Assembly: GCF_009834785.1 (NCBI RefSeq)
Contig: NZ_WUYX01000041.1
Location: 1 to 64,000, forward strand
Length of the DNA: 64,000 bases
Source of the DNA: Natronorubrum halalkaliphilum
GTDB lineage: Archaea; Halobacteriota; Halobacteria; Halobacteriales; Natrialbaceae
Direction of reading: 5' to 3'
A model generated the notes under the pieces. That model had not been told where the DNA came from, made no database searches, and saw only the letters and a program-made list of their open reading frames with translations. The translations under genes were made by a program, and so were the position numbers. This document shows positions 16,096 to 24,835 of the stretch, in pieces. The number at the start of each line of letters is the position of its first letter. The stretch's first letter is position 1.

Positions 16096-17148
16096 GTGAG
16101 CGACCTCGGCAAGATCGATCGGCAGTTCTTCGACCGGCACGTCGCGCCGAACCTCGGCGCGGATCGCAGCGACGTCGCGCTCGGACCGCAACACGGGGTC
16201 GACTTCGGCGTCATCGATATCGGCGGGCAGGCGCTGGTGACCGCGACTGACCCCCTTTCGATTCTGCCGTCGTTGGGATTCGAGCGCGCGGCCCGGTTCG
16301 CCCTCGACCTCGTGTTAGCGGACGTCGCCGTCAGCGGCGTCGAGCCCTCGCATCTCTCGATCTGTTTTACGCTTCCCGAGACGATGTCCGACGAGCAGTT
16401 CGCGACGGTCTGGGAGACCATCCACGAGGAGTGCGTCGACCTCGGCGTCTCCGTAGTGACGGGGCACACGGCCCGGTATTCGGATCCCTCGCATCCGTGG
16501 GTCGGCGCGGCGACCGCGATGGGCGTCGGCGACCACGACGAAATCGTCCGCCCGGACGGCGCGAGCGAGGGTGATCGACTGCTCCTGACAACGGGCCCCG
16601 CCGTAGAGGCGGTCGGGTTGTTGAGCACCCTGTTCGGCGACCAGTTGGACCTCCCCGCTGGCGTCGTTTCCGATGCCCAAGATCGCCTCGAGGAGGTCTA
16701 CTGCGTCCGCGACGCCCTCGCGGCGGCCGCCGCGGGTCCCGTGACGGCGATGCACGACGTGACGGAGGGCGGGCTCGCGGGCGCGCTGAACGAGATGGCC
16801 GACGGGGCGAGCACTCGGTTCGCGATCGACCGCGACGCGGTGCCGATGCGTCCCGGCGTCGAAGAAGTCTGTGAGGCCCTCAAGATCGACCCGTGGGCGG
16901 CGACCAGCTGCGGATCGCTACTGATCGCCGTCGATCCGGCGGGCGCAGACGACGTAATCGGAGCGCTCGAGGATCGCGGTACCGTCATCGCCGAGATCGG
17001 CCGCGTCGGGGCGCCGAGCGGTGTTAGTGGCGGTGGCGGTAGCAAAGAGGGCGACACCGACGGCGAGGTGCTCGTCGATGGGGAGCCACTCGAGCACCCG
17101 ACCGTCGACCCGTCGTGGGCGGCCTACGCCGAACTGGCCGGCGAGTAG
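16096..17148 (+). CDS. AIR synthase-related protein (PurM/HypE/ThiL superfamily)
   Basis: 350 residues from GTG 16096. The fold is that of the PurM superfamily ATP-binding enzymes: N-terminal strand VDFGVIDIGGQALVTATDPLS with the metal/phosphate loop, then LVLADVAVSGVEPSHLSICF, and the glycine-rich C-terminal domain AMHDVTEGGLAGALNEM. The order and the motif 'HDVTEGGLAG' are closest to HypE and archaeal 'AIR synthase family protein'. HypE's C-terminal cysteine (PRIC) is not seen, so hydrogenase maturation is unlikely. A Gly/Ser-rich loop (SGGGGSKEGD, near 310) is a likely disordered insert. The reaction is unknown; ATP-dependent dehydration or phosphorylation would suit the family. Confidence 0.8.
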   Translation: MSDLGKIDRQFFDRHVAPNLGADRSDVALGPQHGVDFGVIDIGGQALVTATDPLSILPSLGFERAARFALDLVLADVAVSGVEPSHLSICFTLPETMSDEQFATVWETIHEECVDLGVSVVTGHTARYSDPSHPWVGAATAMGVGDHDEIVRPDGASEGDRLLLTTGPAVEAVGLLSTLFGDQLDLPAGVVSDAQDRLEEVYCVRDALAAAAAGPVTAMHDVTEGGLAGALNEMADGASTRFAIDRDAVPMRPGVEEVCEALKIDPWAATSCGSLLIAVDPAGADDVIGALEDRGTVIAEIGRVGAPSGVSGGGGSKEGDTDGEVLVDGEPLEHPTVDPSWAAYAELAGE

Positions 17149-17184
17149 TAACCGACGGCGATTCCGTCGTAGACTACGGCGACG

Positions 17185-18066
17185 TTAGGAGTCTTCGAGA
17201 TACTGCAGAACGCCAGCAACGTCTCCCTCGAGGCCGACGCTGCCCCACTCGGCTCGAAGCTCGTTGGCCATCTCCGTCGGATCGTCGGTCGTTTGGGCGA
17301 CCCGTTCGACGGCGTCGACCCACTTCGGGAGCAGGTGCTCGTAGGTCTCGAGCCGGACCGTCGCGTCGGTCGCGACGCCGTAGTGGGGGTAACAGATCGT
17401 CTCGGGGTCGAGCGCCCGGAGCTTCCGGACGGTCTCGACGGCGTCCTCGAGATCGAAACTCGGGGGCTGTGTCGTCGGATAGATCTCTCCGCCGAAGTGC
17501 ATTCCGGCGGCGTCGGCGGCGAACAGCGTCCCCGTCGTCTCGTCGAACAGACAGGCCTGATGGGGTGCGTGGCCCGGCGCGTCGATCACCTCGAGGAGGC
17601 GGTCGCCGAGGTCGATCGCGTCTCCGTCGGCGATCGAACGCGTCCGCCCGGCGGGGACGAGCTCCGGATCGCCGTAGGGCTCCGGCATACCGATGGCGTC
17701 TTCGACGCTCCGTTTCAGCTTCGCGAGGAGCTCCGGATCCGTGAGGAAGTCGACGCCGCGCTCGTGGCAGTGGACGGTCGCGTTCGGACAGGCCGACGCC
17801 AGCTCCCCCGTCCCGCCGGCGTGGTCGAGGTGGACGTGCGTGGGAATCAGATGCGCGAGGGCGTCGCGGGCGATACCGAGTTCGTCCAGCGCGCCGAGGA
17901 TCGCATCAGGGGTCGTGTCCGCCGTCCCGGTATCGATCACTGCCGGCTTCGGCGCGTCGAGGACGTACACCGCGAGCTGTCCAGGCTGGTCGAAGAGTCG
18001 CCCGTCGACGCGGTAGACGTCGGTCGTCCCGGGCACGCGCTCGATATCGAGGTCACGCTCGGTCAC
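17185..18066 (-). CDS. MBL-fold metallo-hydrolase
   Basis: 293 residues. The metal-binding motif THVHLDHAGG is present (His77, His79, Asp81, His82), with a third ligand in the region DAPGHAPHQ and further ligands in FAADAAGM and YPHYG. The C-terminal helical part (EHLLPKWVDAVERVAQ and beyond) is an all-alpha extension of about 80 residues often seen in lactonase/glyoxalase-II-like members. Substrate class (thioester, lactone or phosphodiester) cannot be set. It converges with the PurM-like gene (36 bases between stops) and diverges from thiDN. Confidence 0.87.
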   Translation of the reverse strand: MTERDLDIERVPGTTDVYRVDGRLFDQPGQLAVYVLDAPKPAVIDTGTADTTPDAILGALDELGIARDALAHLIPTHVHLDHAGGTGELASACPNATVHCHERGVDFLTDPELLAKLKRSVEDAIGMPEPYGDPELVPAGRTRSIADGDAIDLGDRLLEVIDAPGHAPHQACLFDETTGTLFAADAAGMHFGGEIYPTTQPPSFDLEDAVETVRKLRALDPETICYPHYGVATDATVRLETYEHLLPKWVDAVERVAQTTDDPTEMANELRAEWGSVGLEGDVAGVLQYLEDS

Positions 18067-18199
18067 GACCCGATACTGTCCCTACGGTAACTTGAATCCA
18101 CCGCGGGCGGTGCAACCCGCTCGCCGAAACCGCCGTCCCCAGCGACGTTCCGTTTTTCGGACCATCACCGCTTAGTATAACCGCAGAATACACTCGGCT

Positions 18200-19549
18200 A
18201 TGAGAACGCCCGCACCCGACAGCCGACCCGTCGCGCTGACGATCGCCGGCAGCGACTCCGGCGGCGGCGCCGGCATTCAGGCCGACCTCGCGACGATGGC
18301 CGCTCACGGCGTCTTCGGAACGTCCGCGATCACCGCCGTCACGGCCCAGCACACTCGCGGGGTCGAGTCGTCGCACGTTCTGCCGCTCGAGGAGATCGAA
18401 GCGCAGATCGACGCCGTCACCGGCGACTTCGCGGTCGGGGCCGCGAAGACGGGGATGCTTGCGACGACCGAAATCGTCCAGACTGTCGCCGACCGCGCGG
18501 CTTCGTTCGAGTTCCCGCTGGTCGTCGACCCCGTGATGGTCGCGACCTCGGGCGACCGGCTGCTCGAGCCCGAAGCCGAACGCGCTTACGAGGAGCTGCT
18601 CGGTGCGGCCGCGCTGGCGACGCCGAACGCCGACGAGGCTGAAGTCCTGACCGATATCACGGTCGCAGACGAGGACAGCGCCCGCGAGGCCGGGGAGGCG
18701 ATCCTCGAGACGGGCGTCGACGCGGTGCTGGTAAAGGGGGGACACGTCCCCGGCGAGCAGGTACGGGATATCCTCGTCACCGAGGACCGTACCCGATTGT
18801 TCGAACACCCGCGAATCGGCACCGACGCGACCCACGGCTCGGGCTGTACGCTGGCCGCGGCGATCGCTGCCCGCCTCGCGAAGGGCGACGAACTCGGGAT
18901 CGCCGTCGAGGGGGCCACGGACTTTCTCGCCCGAGCAGTGCGGTACTACTACGACGTGGGCGAGGGTCACGGCGCGGTCAACCACCTCGTCGAACTCCGG
19001 AACGAAGCCGGTCGAGAGCTGACCGCCGAGGAAGTGCAGGCGGTCGTCGACCGCTTCGTCGAGCGCGACGTCTCCGCGCTCGTTCCCGAGGTGGGGATGA
19101 ACGTCGTCGGCGCGACGCCGTACGCCGAATCCGTCGCCGAGACGGCGGGCGTAGAGGGCCGGATTACGCGGACGCTTTCGGGAGTCCACCCGAACCGCGG
19201 CGTCCGATTCGGCGCCTCGAGTCACGTGGCTCGATTCCTCCTCGCAGCGCGGGAGTTCGTGCCGGAGCTGCGATTCGCCGCGAACTGCCGCTTGGACCCG
19301 GCGATCGAGGACGCACTCGAGTCGCTCGAGTGGTCGGTCGCGGAGGACGATCGAACGGCTGTCGATGCGACCGCGAGCGGCGCGATGGACTGGGATCTCG
19401 GGACGGTCTTCGGGGGCCGCGAGAATCCTCCCGAGGCCGTAATCGACCGCGGCGATACCGGGACGGAAGCGACGACGAAACTCGTCGCGAGCGATCCCGA
19501 GACGCTCGCCGACCGAGTGCTCGCGCTGGACGAGGAGGTGTCGCGATGA
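18200..19549 (+). CDS. thiDN: Bifunctional HMP-P kinase/thiamine-phosphate synthase (ThiD-ThiN)
   Basis: 449 residues. Residues 1 to about 265 are ThiD: AGSDSGGGAGIQADL substrate loop, VVDPVMVA, and the anion hole THGSGCTLAAAIAA. Residues about 280-445 are ThiN, the archaeal thiamine-phosphate synthase unrelated to ThiE: VGMNVVGATPYA, SGVHPNRGVRFGASSHVARF and the C-terminal VIDRGDTGTEATTKL. Together they phosphorylate hydroxymethylpyrimidine phosphate and join it to the thiazole phosphate. The fusion is standard in haloarchaea. An AT-rich box (GCTTAGTATAACC, about 18169-18181) precedes ATG 18200 by about 25 bases; no TPP riboswitch fold was recognised. The next gene overlaps by 4 bases (ATGA). 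Confidence 0.95.
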   Translation: MRTPAPDSRPVALTIAGSDSGGGAGIQADLATMAAHGVFGTSAITAVTAQHTRGVESSHVLPLEEIEAQIDAVTGDFAVGAAKTGMLATTEIVQTVADRAASFEFPLVVDPVMVATSGDRLLEPEAERAYEELLGAAALATPNADEAEVLTDITVADEDSAREAGEAILETGVDAVLVKGGHVPGEQVRDILVTEDRTRLFEHPRIGTDATHGSGCTLAAAIAARLAKGDELGIAVEGATDFLARAVRYYYDVGEGHGAVNHLVELRNEAGRELTAEEVQAVVDRFVERDVSALVPEVGMNVVGATPYAESVAETAGVEGRITRTLSGVHPNRGVRFGASSHVARFLLAAREFVPELRFAANCRLDPAIEDALESLEWSVAEDDRTAVDATASGAMDWDLGTVFGGRENPPEAVIDRGDTGTEATTKLVASDPETLADRVLALDEEVSR

Positions 19550-20526
19550 CCGCAACCGCAAGCGACCTCGACGTCGGGATCATCCTCCCCCAGTACGGCA
19601 CCGCGTTCGAAACGATTCGGGAAACCGCATTCGAGGCCGAATTGCTCGGGTACGACGCCGTCTGGCTCGAGGACCACTTCCAGTCGTGGATCGGCGATCC
19701 GCGCCGGAACACCCACGAGTGCTGGACGACGCTCAGCGCGATCGCCGAAGCGACCGACGAGATTCGTCTCGGCACGCTCGTCACGAGCCAAGACTACCGC
19801 CAGCCCGCCCTACTGGCGAAGATGGCGGCGACGGTCGATCACGTCAGCGACGGTCGACTCGAACTCGGCCTGGGCGCGGGCTGGTACGAAGACGAGTACG
19901 ACCGGTTCGGCTACGAGTTCCGGGAGCCGCCGGCCGAACGGCTCCGTCGGCTCGCCGAGACGGTCGAAATCCTGCAGGGGCTGTGGACCGAGGAGGCGTT
20001 CAGCTACGAGAGCGAGCACCTCGACGTGGACCTCGAAGACGCGTTCTGTGAGCCCCGGCCGATCCAGGAGCCACACCCGCCGATCTGGATCGGCGGCGGA
20101 GGCGAGGCGTTCACGCTGCGGTACACCGCCGAACTGGCCGACGGCTGGAACTTCGGGACCCTCGACCCGGAGGGGTTCGCGGAGAAACTCGAGATTCTCC
20201 GGGAGCACTGCGATGACGACGAGCGATACGACGAGATCCGCAAATCCGCCGAACTATTCGTTTTCGTCGGCGAGACAACCGAGGAGGCCGAGCGCAAGCG
20301 AGCGTCGTTCCGGGAGACGCACCTTCCGGAGGAACCGACCGAGCCGCGGGAGTTCTTCCTCTCGGGATACGTCGAGACGGCCCCGACGGGGACCCCGTCC
20401 GAGGTGCGCGACCGACTCGCGGAGTACGCGGACGTCGGTATCGAGACGGTCATGCTCTCGGTTCCCGACGCGACCGCAGATGGAGACGACAGCCTGGCAC
20501 TGCTGGCCGACGAACTCCTGGCGTAG
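19546..20526 (+). CDS. LLM-class flavin (F420)-dependent oxidoreductase
   Basis: 326 residues. It is a luciferase-like TIM barrel: DVGIILPQYG, YDAVWLEDHF, then a strand for cofactor binding (RLGTLVTSQDYR), and the family motif GRLELGLGAGWYEDEYDRFGYEF. The C-terminal region ENGxx-like IWIGGGGEAFTL is also conserved. Haloarchaeal members normally use coenzyme F420; FMN cannot be excluded. ATG 19546 overlaps the thiDN stop as ATGA, so the two are translationally coupled; a link to thiamine or pyrimidine metabolism is possible but only contextual. The frame is open far upstream inside thiDN, which is a shadow. Confidence 0.9.
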   Translation: MTATASDLDVGIILPQYGTAFETIRETAFEAELLGYDAVWLEDHFQSWIGDPRRNTHECWTTLSAIAEATDEIRLGTLVTSQDYRQPALLAKMAATVDHVSDGRLELGLGAGWYEDEYDRFGYEFREPPAERLRRLAETVEILQGLWTEEAFSYESEHLDVDLEDAFCEPRPIQEPHPPIWIGGGGEAFTLRYTAELADGWNFGTLDPEGFAEKLEILREHCDDDERYDEIRKSAELFVFVGETTEEAERKRASFRETHLPEEPTEPREFFLSGYVETAPTGTPSEVRDRLAEYADVGIETVMLSVPDATADGDDSLALLADELLA

Positions 20527-20586
20527 GCCTCCGGCCCCCGGTGTAGGATCCGAACGCTCATTCACCAGGGCGACGAGAGATAACGC

Positions 20587-20916
20587 ATGGTCGAAAGTCC
20601 GTTCGACGTCGAGATTCGCGTCGGCGAAGTGCTCGAAGCCGAGGCGTTCCCGGAGGCGAACAAACCGAAGATGACCAAACTCCGGATCGACCTCGGCGAG
20701 GAACACGGGGAGGTCCAGTCCGCCGCACAGTACGATCACCATTACGACCCCGACGAACTCGAGGGACGGCAGGTGCTGTGTGCGACGAACCTCGGTTCGG
20801 TGCGGATCGCCGGCTTCAAATCCGAGGTGCTGACGGTCGGCGTGCCGGACGACGAGGAGTTTCCGGTACTCGTCGAACCGGAGCAACCGGTCTCGCTCGG
20901 CAGTGTGTTGTTCTGA
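20587..20916 (+). CDS. tRNA-binding domain protein (CsaA/MetRS-beta-like)
   Basis: 109 residues. It is a free-standing OB-fold of the EMAP-II/CsaA type: FDVEIRVGEVLEAEAFPEANKP, where the 'D-x-R-V-G-x-V' strand and the 'K-P-x-x-x-K-L-x-I-D-x-G' segment bind tRNA, followed by LEGRQVLCATNLGSVRIAGFKSEVL. Such proteins bind tRNA nonspecifically or act with methionyl-tRNA synthetase; the haloarchaeal role is not established. ATG 20587 has six bases of AT-rich context before it. The gene sits 60 bases behind the LLM oxidoreductase on the same strand. Confidence 0.9.
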   Translation: MVESPFDVEIRVGEVLEAEAFPEANKPKMTKLRIDLGEEHGEVQSAAQYDHHYDPDELEGRQVLCATNLGSVRIAGFKSEVLTVGVPDDEEFPVLVEPEQPVSLGSVLF

Positions 20917-20934
20917 TCGGCCGGACGGAACTCC

Positions 20935-21537
20935 GTGAGAACCGGTCGCGCTGCCGGAGCCGTCGCCGTCGGAGACGTCCACAAAAGCCTTGCATGCTAT
21001 CGAGCTTCGCAAACCGGTGATTCGCTCAACGGCCGCGAATTCGGGAACGACTTCCCATCGACCACTGTCTGTCAGTCCGCGGTCGAGACGCGGAGCGAGG
21101 CGCACCACCAACAACTCGAGGCGCACGCCGAGAAACGGGAGGCAGTTCGGTCGGACCTCGAGGAGAGTCTCGACGATCTCGCGACGGTCGCGAACCGGAT
21201 CAAGGACGGGACGGGGGAAATCAGCGAAGTCGCAGACGAACAGTCGGCGTCGGTGGCGGAGATCGCGAGCGAACTGTCCGACCTCGGTCCGACCGTCGAG
21301 GAAATCGCATCGAACACGGAAGAGGTGAGCGCGACGACCGAACACGCGGCGGAGACCGCCGTCGTTCGGCGGACGGACAATCTGCTGGCCTCAGCGCCTC
21401 GACTGAGGCTGCAATCACGGCGGAGACTGCGGCACTCGCCGCCACGAACGCGGAGGGCAACCCGCTGCTCACCGACCTCTCTGGGATGGACGAACGATCG
21501 ACAAAGTCTGGTCACGTCGAGAATATCTCCTCACTAA
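20935..21537 (+). pseudogene. Decayed methyl-accepting chemotaxis transducer fragment
   Basis: From about 21082 to 21357 the frame encodes heptad-type helix HHQQLEAHAEKREAVRSDLE, then EVADEQSASVAEIASELSDL and VEEIASNTEEVSATTEHAAE, which is the methylation/signalling helix pattern of haloarchaeal transducers (MCP). Beyond about 21360 this frame turns into Arg/Ser-rich nonsense, while the frame shifted to 21402 and onward reads acceptably acidic (STEAAITAETAALAATNAEG) until 21590, so a frameshift near 21360 is likely. The signalling tip (E-x-x-A-A-A-N-E-E-Q) and sensor domain are missing. It is read as a relic and not as a working gene. Confidence 0.55.
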
Positions 21538-21638
21538 TCGTGTTTGTTTGTACACTTGGGTGCGTTAGGAGAGTATAATCCAACACATCGTGGATGAAAC
21601 GATAAGACCGTAAAGCTATCTGTCCGGCAAAAGTCACG

Positions 21639-23066
21639 ATGAGTATGGGTGGTGAACCGCCGCCGGCCGACGGGGCCAATATCGAGGGCGAGTCGCCCCA
21701 GGCCGAACCGACCCTCGAGACCGACGAAGCGACGATTACCGACGACGCCGAACTCGAGCGAACGCTCGGACTCTCGGGCGGTCTCGCGATCGGCATCGGG
21801 ACGATGATCGGCGCGGGTATTTTCGTTTTCCCGGGACTGGCCGCCGGACGGGCCGGGCCCGCCGCGGCGGCATCGTTCGCTATCGGAGCCGTCGTCGCCT
21901 TGCTGGTCGCGCTGCCGGCCTCCGAACTCGCCACCGCGATGCCCAAGAGCGGCGGCGGCTACTACTTCATCTCGCGAGGGTTGGGGACGCTCGCGGGGGC
22001 CGTCGTCGGGCTGTCGCTGTGGTTCGGGCTCGTCTTTGCGACGGCGTTCTACCTCGTCGGTTTCGGCTACTACGCCGTCGATACGCTCGCCGAACTCGGG
22101 ATCGCGGTTGGCGAGGGGCTGGTCATCCCGATCGCGTTGCTGTTCGGCGCGGGCTTTACGATTCTCAACGTTACGGGGACGGAAAACGCGGCGAAGCTCC
22201 AGAACGGAATCGTCGCGTTGCTGTTGTCGATCCTCGTCGCGTTCCTCGGCTACGGCGGCCTCGATGCGGTCGGACTGATCGGTGACCCGGCGACGCCCGA
22301 ACAGTTCGCGCCGTTCGGCCCGGTACCCGTCCTGACGACTGCAGCGCTCGTGTTCACGTCGTATCTCGGCTTCGCACAGGTGGCCACCGTCGCCGGGGAG
22401 ATGAAAGATCCCGGCCGGAACCTCCCGCTGGCGATGGTCGGGTCGGTACTCGTCGTCGGCGTCTTCTACGTCGTGACGATCTTCGTCGCCACGAGCGCGT
22501 TCGGGTCCGAGCAACTCTCGCAGTTCGGCGAGACGGCCATGGTCGAGGTAGGTCGCCACTACCTCGGTGCTGCCGGCGCGTTCGCCATCGTCTTCGGCGG
22601 CCTGCTCGCGACGATGTCCAGCGCCAACGCGTCGGTTCTGAGCACCTCTCGAGCCATCTACGCGGTCTCGAGGGACGCTCTGCTCCCGAAACGGGCGAGT
22701 CGGATCAACCTCCGCTACGGCACGCCACATGTCGCCCTGGGGCTGGCCGGCGGCCCGATTCTCGTCCTGACCGCGACGGGCGAGGTCGAACTCCTCGCCG
22801 AGGTCGCGTCCTTCCTGCATCTCATCATGTACGGGCTAATCTGCGTGGCGCTGATCGCACTGCGTCGAAACGAACCCGACTGGTACGACCCCGATTTCCG
22901 GGTCCCCGGCTACCCCGTCGTTCCGGTCCTCGGAGCGATCTGCAGTTTCGCGCTGATCGGATTCATGCAACCCGCATCGCAGATCGTCGGCGTCGCCATC
23001 ATGCTCATGACCGCCGGGTGGTACGCCTATTACGCCCGGGACGTGAATCTCAAGGGAGAACTATGA
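21639..23066 (+). CDS. APC-family amino acid permease
   Basis: 475 residues with about twelve membrane segments after an acidic cytoplasmic N-terminus of about 45 residues. The substrate-binding signature of the APC superfamily is in helix 1 ([13 protein letters not shown]) and the following helix 2 ([18 protein letters not shown]) has the conserved P-x-x-G-G-x-Y. It is likely a proton- or sodium-coupled amino-acid or polyamine carrier. A TATA-like box (about 21609-21618) stands 26 bases before the ATG. The next gene, a Usp-type protein, overlaps its stop by ATGA; permease-plus-Usp units are frequent in haloarchaea, where the Usp domain may regulate transport. Confidence 0.92.
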   Translation: MSMGGEPPPADGANIEGESPQAEPTLETDEATITDDAELERTLGLSGGLAIGIGTMIGAGIFVFPGLAAGRAGPAAAASFAIGAVVALLVALPASELATAMPKSGGGYYFISRGLGTLAGAVVGLSLWFGLVFATAFYLVGFGYYAVDTLAELGIAVGEGLVIPIALLFGAGFTILNVTGTENAAKLQNGIVALLLSILVAFLGYGGLDAVGLIGDPATPEQFAPFGPVPVLTTAALVFTSYLGFAQVATVAGEMKDPGRNLPLAMVGSVLVVGVFYVVTIFVATSAFGSEQLSQFGETAMVEVGRHYLGAAGAFAIVFGGLLATMSSANASVLSTSRAIYAVSRDALLPKRASRINLRYGTPHVALGLAGGPILVLTATGEVELLAEVASFLHLIMYGLICVALIALRRNEPDWYDPDFRVPGYPVVPVLGAICSFALIGFMQPASQIVGVAIMLMTAGWYAYYARDVNLKGEL

Positions 23067-23773
23067 CACGAGTGCTCGTTCCGCTGGCGATCCTCGAGGG
23101 CGAATCGGCGTCGCCCGGGCTGACGACGCTGCTCGAACCGGTCGACGTGACCGTACTGGGTTACCACGTCCTCCCGGAACAGACGCCGCCAGATCAGGCG
23201 AGAGCGCAGTACGAAGATCGAGCGGTCGACGCGCTCGAGGATCTCACGTCGACGTTCCGCGTCGGCGGCGGCCACGCCGATCACCGGCTCGTCTTCACTC
23301 ACGATCGGGAGCAGTCGTTCGATCGGATCGCCGCGGAAACGGCGGCCGACGCCTACGCAATTCCGGGAACGAGCGGCCAGGTCGACCGACTCCTGGTGGC
23401 GCTGACGGGCGACGTCGCCGTCGACCGAATCTGCTCGTTCGTCGGCGACCTGATCGGCGCTCGCGAGATCGGCGTTACGCTCTTTCTGGCGACCGACGAC
23501 GAGGAGGGCGGCCGCGACTTGCTCGAGGCGGCCGCTACCACGCTCTCGGCGCGCGAAGTCGACGTCGAAACGGAACTCGTCGTCGACGCGCCGCCGTTCG
23601 AGGCGCTGCTCGAGGCGGCGGCCGTCCACGACGCCATCGTCGTGGGTGAACGAGCGCCGTCGCTTCGATCGTTTCTCCTCGGCGAGGAGGCCGAACGCAT
23701 CGCCGTCGAATCGGTCGCACCGGTGCTCGTCGTTCGTGATATCGAGCGCGACGGCGCGAGCGAACTCGAGTGA
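23063..23773 (+). CDS. UspA-family protein coupled to the APC permease
   Basis: 236 residues, longer than a single Usp domain (about 140-150), with one recognisable Usp core. It opens [18 protein letters not shown], and the C-terminal nucleotide-loop region is [21 protein letters not shown] followed by VAPVLVVRD. The classical ATP motif G-x2-G-x9-G-(S/T) is not met exactly, so ATP binding is doubtful. The ATG overlaps the permease stop. It is a paralogue of the convergent protein at 23809-24663: both share the L-E-G-E-S start and a Q-x-P-P/A-E/D-Q-A-R-x-Q-Y segment. Confidence 0.85.
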   Translation: MTRVLVPLAILEGESASPGLTTLLEPVDVTVLGYHVLPEQTPPDQARAQYEDRAVDALEDLTSTFRVGGGHADHRLVFTHDREQSFDRIAAETAADAYAIPGTSGQVDRLLVALTGDVAVDRICSFVGDLIGAREIGVTLFLATDDEEGGRDLLEAAATTLSAREVDVETELVVDAPPFEALLEAAAVHDAIVVGERAPSLRSFLLGEEAERIAVESVAPVLVVRDIERDGASELE

Positions 23774-23808
23774 CGGCCGGAACCGACGCCGCCTGTTCTC
23801 GAGCGGCG

Positions 23809-24663
23809 TCAGGAGGGGTCGTTGGTTGTGGCGTTGGTAGCGTCGGCGTCGCTCTCGCCGTCGAACGTATCCACGTCCCCGTCGACGATCTCTTCGTCGT
23901 CAGTTTCTGCGCCTTCGCCGGTCCCGATCTCGGCGTCCCCTTCGAGGTACTCGCCGCGAATCACGAGGACCGGGTCGACCGTCCGTTTGGCCAGCCGCTC
24001 GGCGCGGTCGCGGAACACGTAGCGGCGGATCGACGGCCGACTCTCGCCGACGACCAGCAGGTCGTGGTCCTCGGCGGCCTCGAGGATCGCCCCCGTGGCC
24101 GAGTCGTCGACGACGACGCTGGTCCCGATACGATCGGCGTCGATCCCTTCGTCGACCAGCTCCGAGCGTGCCGTCTCGAGGAGCTTCGAACCGGCTTCTC
24201 GCCGTGATTCGCTCGAAGCAGCGTGAAAGAGCGTTACGTCGATATCGGTTCCGTCGAGTACCGTCCGGACCAGTCGCGCGATGTAGTCAACGTTGACGTC
24301 GCTTCGGAGCGCGACGAGCATCGTCTCGAGGACGGGGGCGGGGTTGAGTACCAGCACGGCATCACACGATTCGGCCACCGTGACGCGTTCGAACGTCGTC
24401 AGCCGGTCGTGGGTGAACACCACACGCGACGTAACGTCGCAGCCGGCGTCTTCGAACACGCTCCGGAGCTCGTCGAGTTCGGCTCGCACGCGGTCGCCGT
24501 ACTGCTCTCGCGCCTGTTCCGGCGCGGTCTGATCGGGTATCTCGCGGTAGCCGAGCAGGACGACCGGAATCGATGCGAAGGCGTCGACGACGGCCTGTGG
24601 AACGCTCTCTCCCTCGAGGACGTCGACCGGAACCAGCACGCGATGGTCGCGGGTGACGGTCAT
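23809..24663 (-). CDS. UspA-family protein, paralogue of its convergent neighbour
   Basis: 284 residues. The Usp core starts RVLVPVDVLEGESVPQAV and closes with LLVVGESRPSIRRYVFRDRAERLAKRTVDPVLVIRG, matching the neighbour at 23063-23773 nearly end to end; as there, the ATP loop deviates from the consensus. A 50-residue acidic, probably disordered tail follows (GDAEIGTGEGAETDDEEIVDG onward, written in part). It converges with its paralogue with 35 bases between stop codons. A divergent, inverted duplication is the simplest history. It has its own promoter region in common with mutS. Confidence 0.85.
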   Translation of the reverse strand: MTVTRDHRVLVPVDVLEGESVPQAVVDAFASIPVVLLGYREIPDQTAPEQAREQYGDRVRAELDELRSVFEDAGCDVTSRVVFTHDRLTTFERVTVAESCDAVLVLNPAPVLETMLVALRSDVNVDYIARLVRTVLDGTDIDVTLFHAASSESRREAGSKLLETARSELVDEGIDADRIGTSVVVDDSATGAILEAAEDHDLLVVGESRPSIRRYVFRDRAERLAKRTVDPVLVIRGEYLEGDAEIGTGEGAETDDEEIVDGDVDTFDGESDADATNATTNDPS

Positions 24664-24835
24664 GACTTGGTGGTGTCTACCTCTCCAACGGTCAGCGTAT
24701 TATATCCCCGCCAGTTCGTAGACGGCGGTATTTGAGTCGCGGTCTCGAGCGGTCGTGGCTCCTTCCCTGCGGACGAGCCACTGATCACCCCGCGGATCCC
24801 GCAGGGTTTTTGCGGTGGAAGGACAGTCACCGGGT

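Noticed and set aside
18067-18199. TPP riboswitch upstream of thiDN
   Set aside because: Neither the CUGAGA nor the conserved pyrophosphate-binding sequence is present; the region holds a TATA-like box only.
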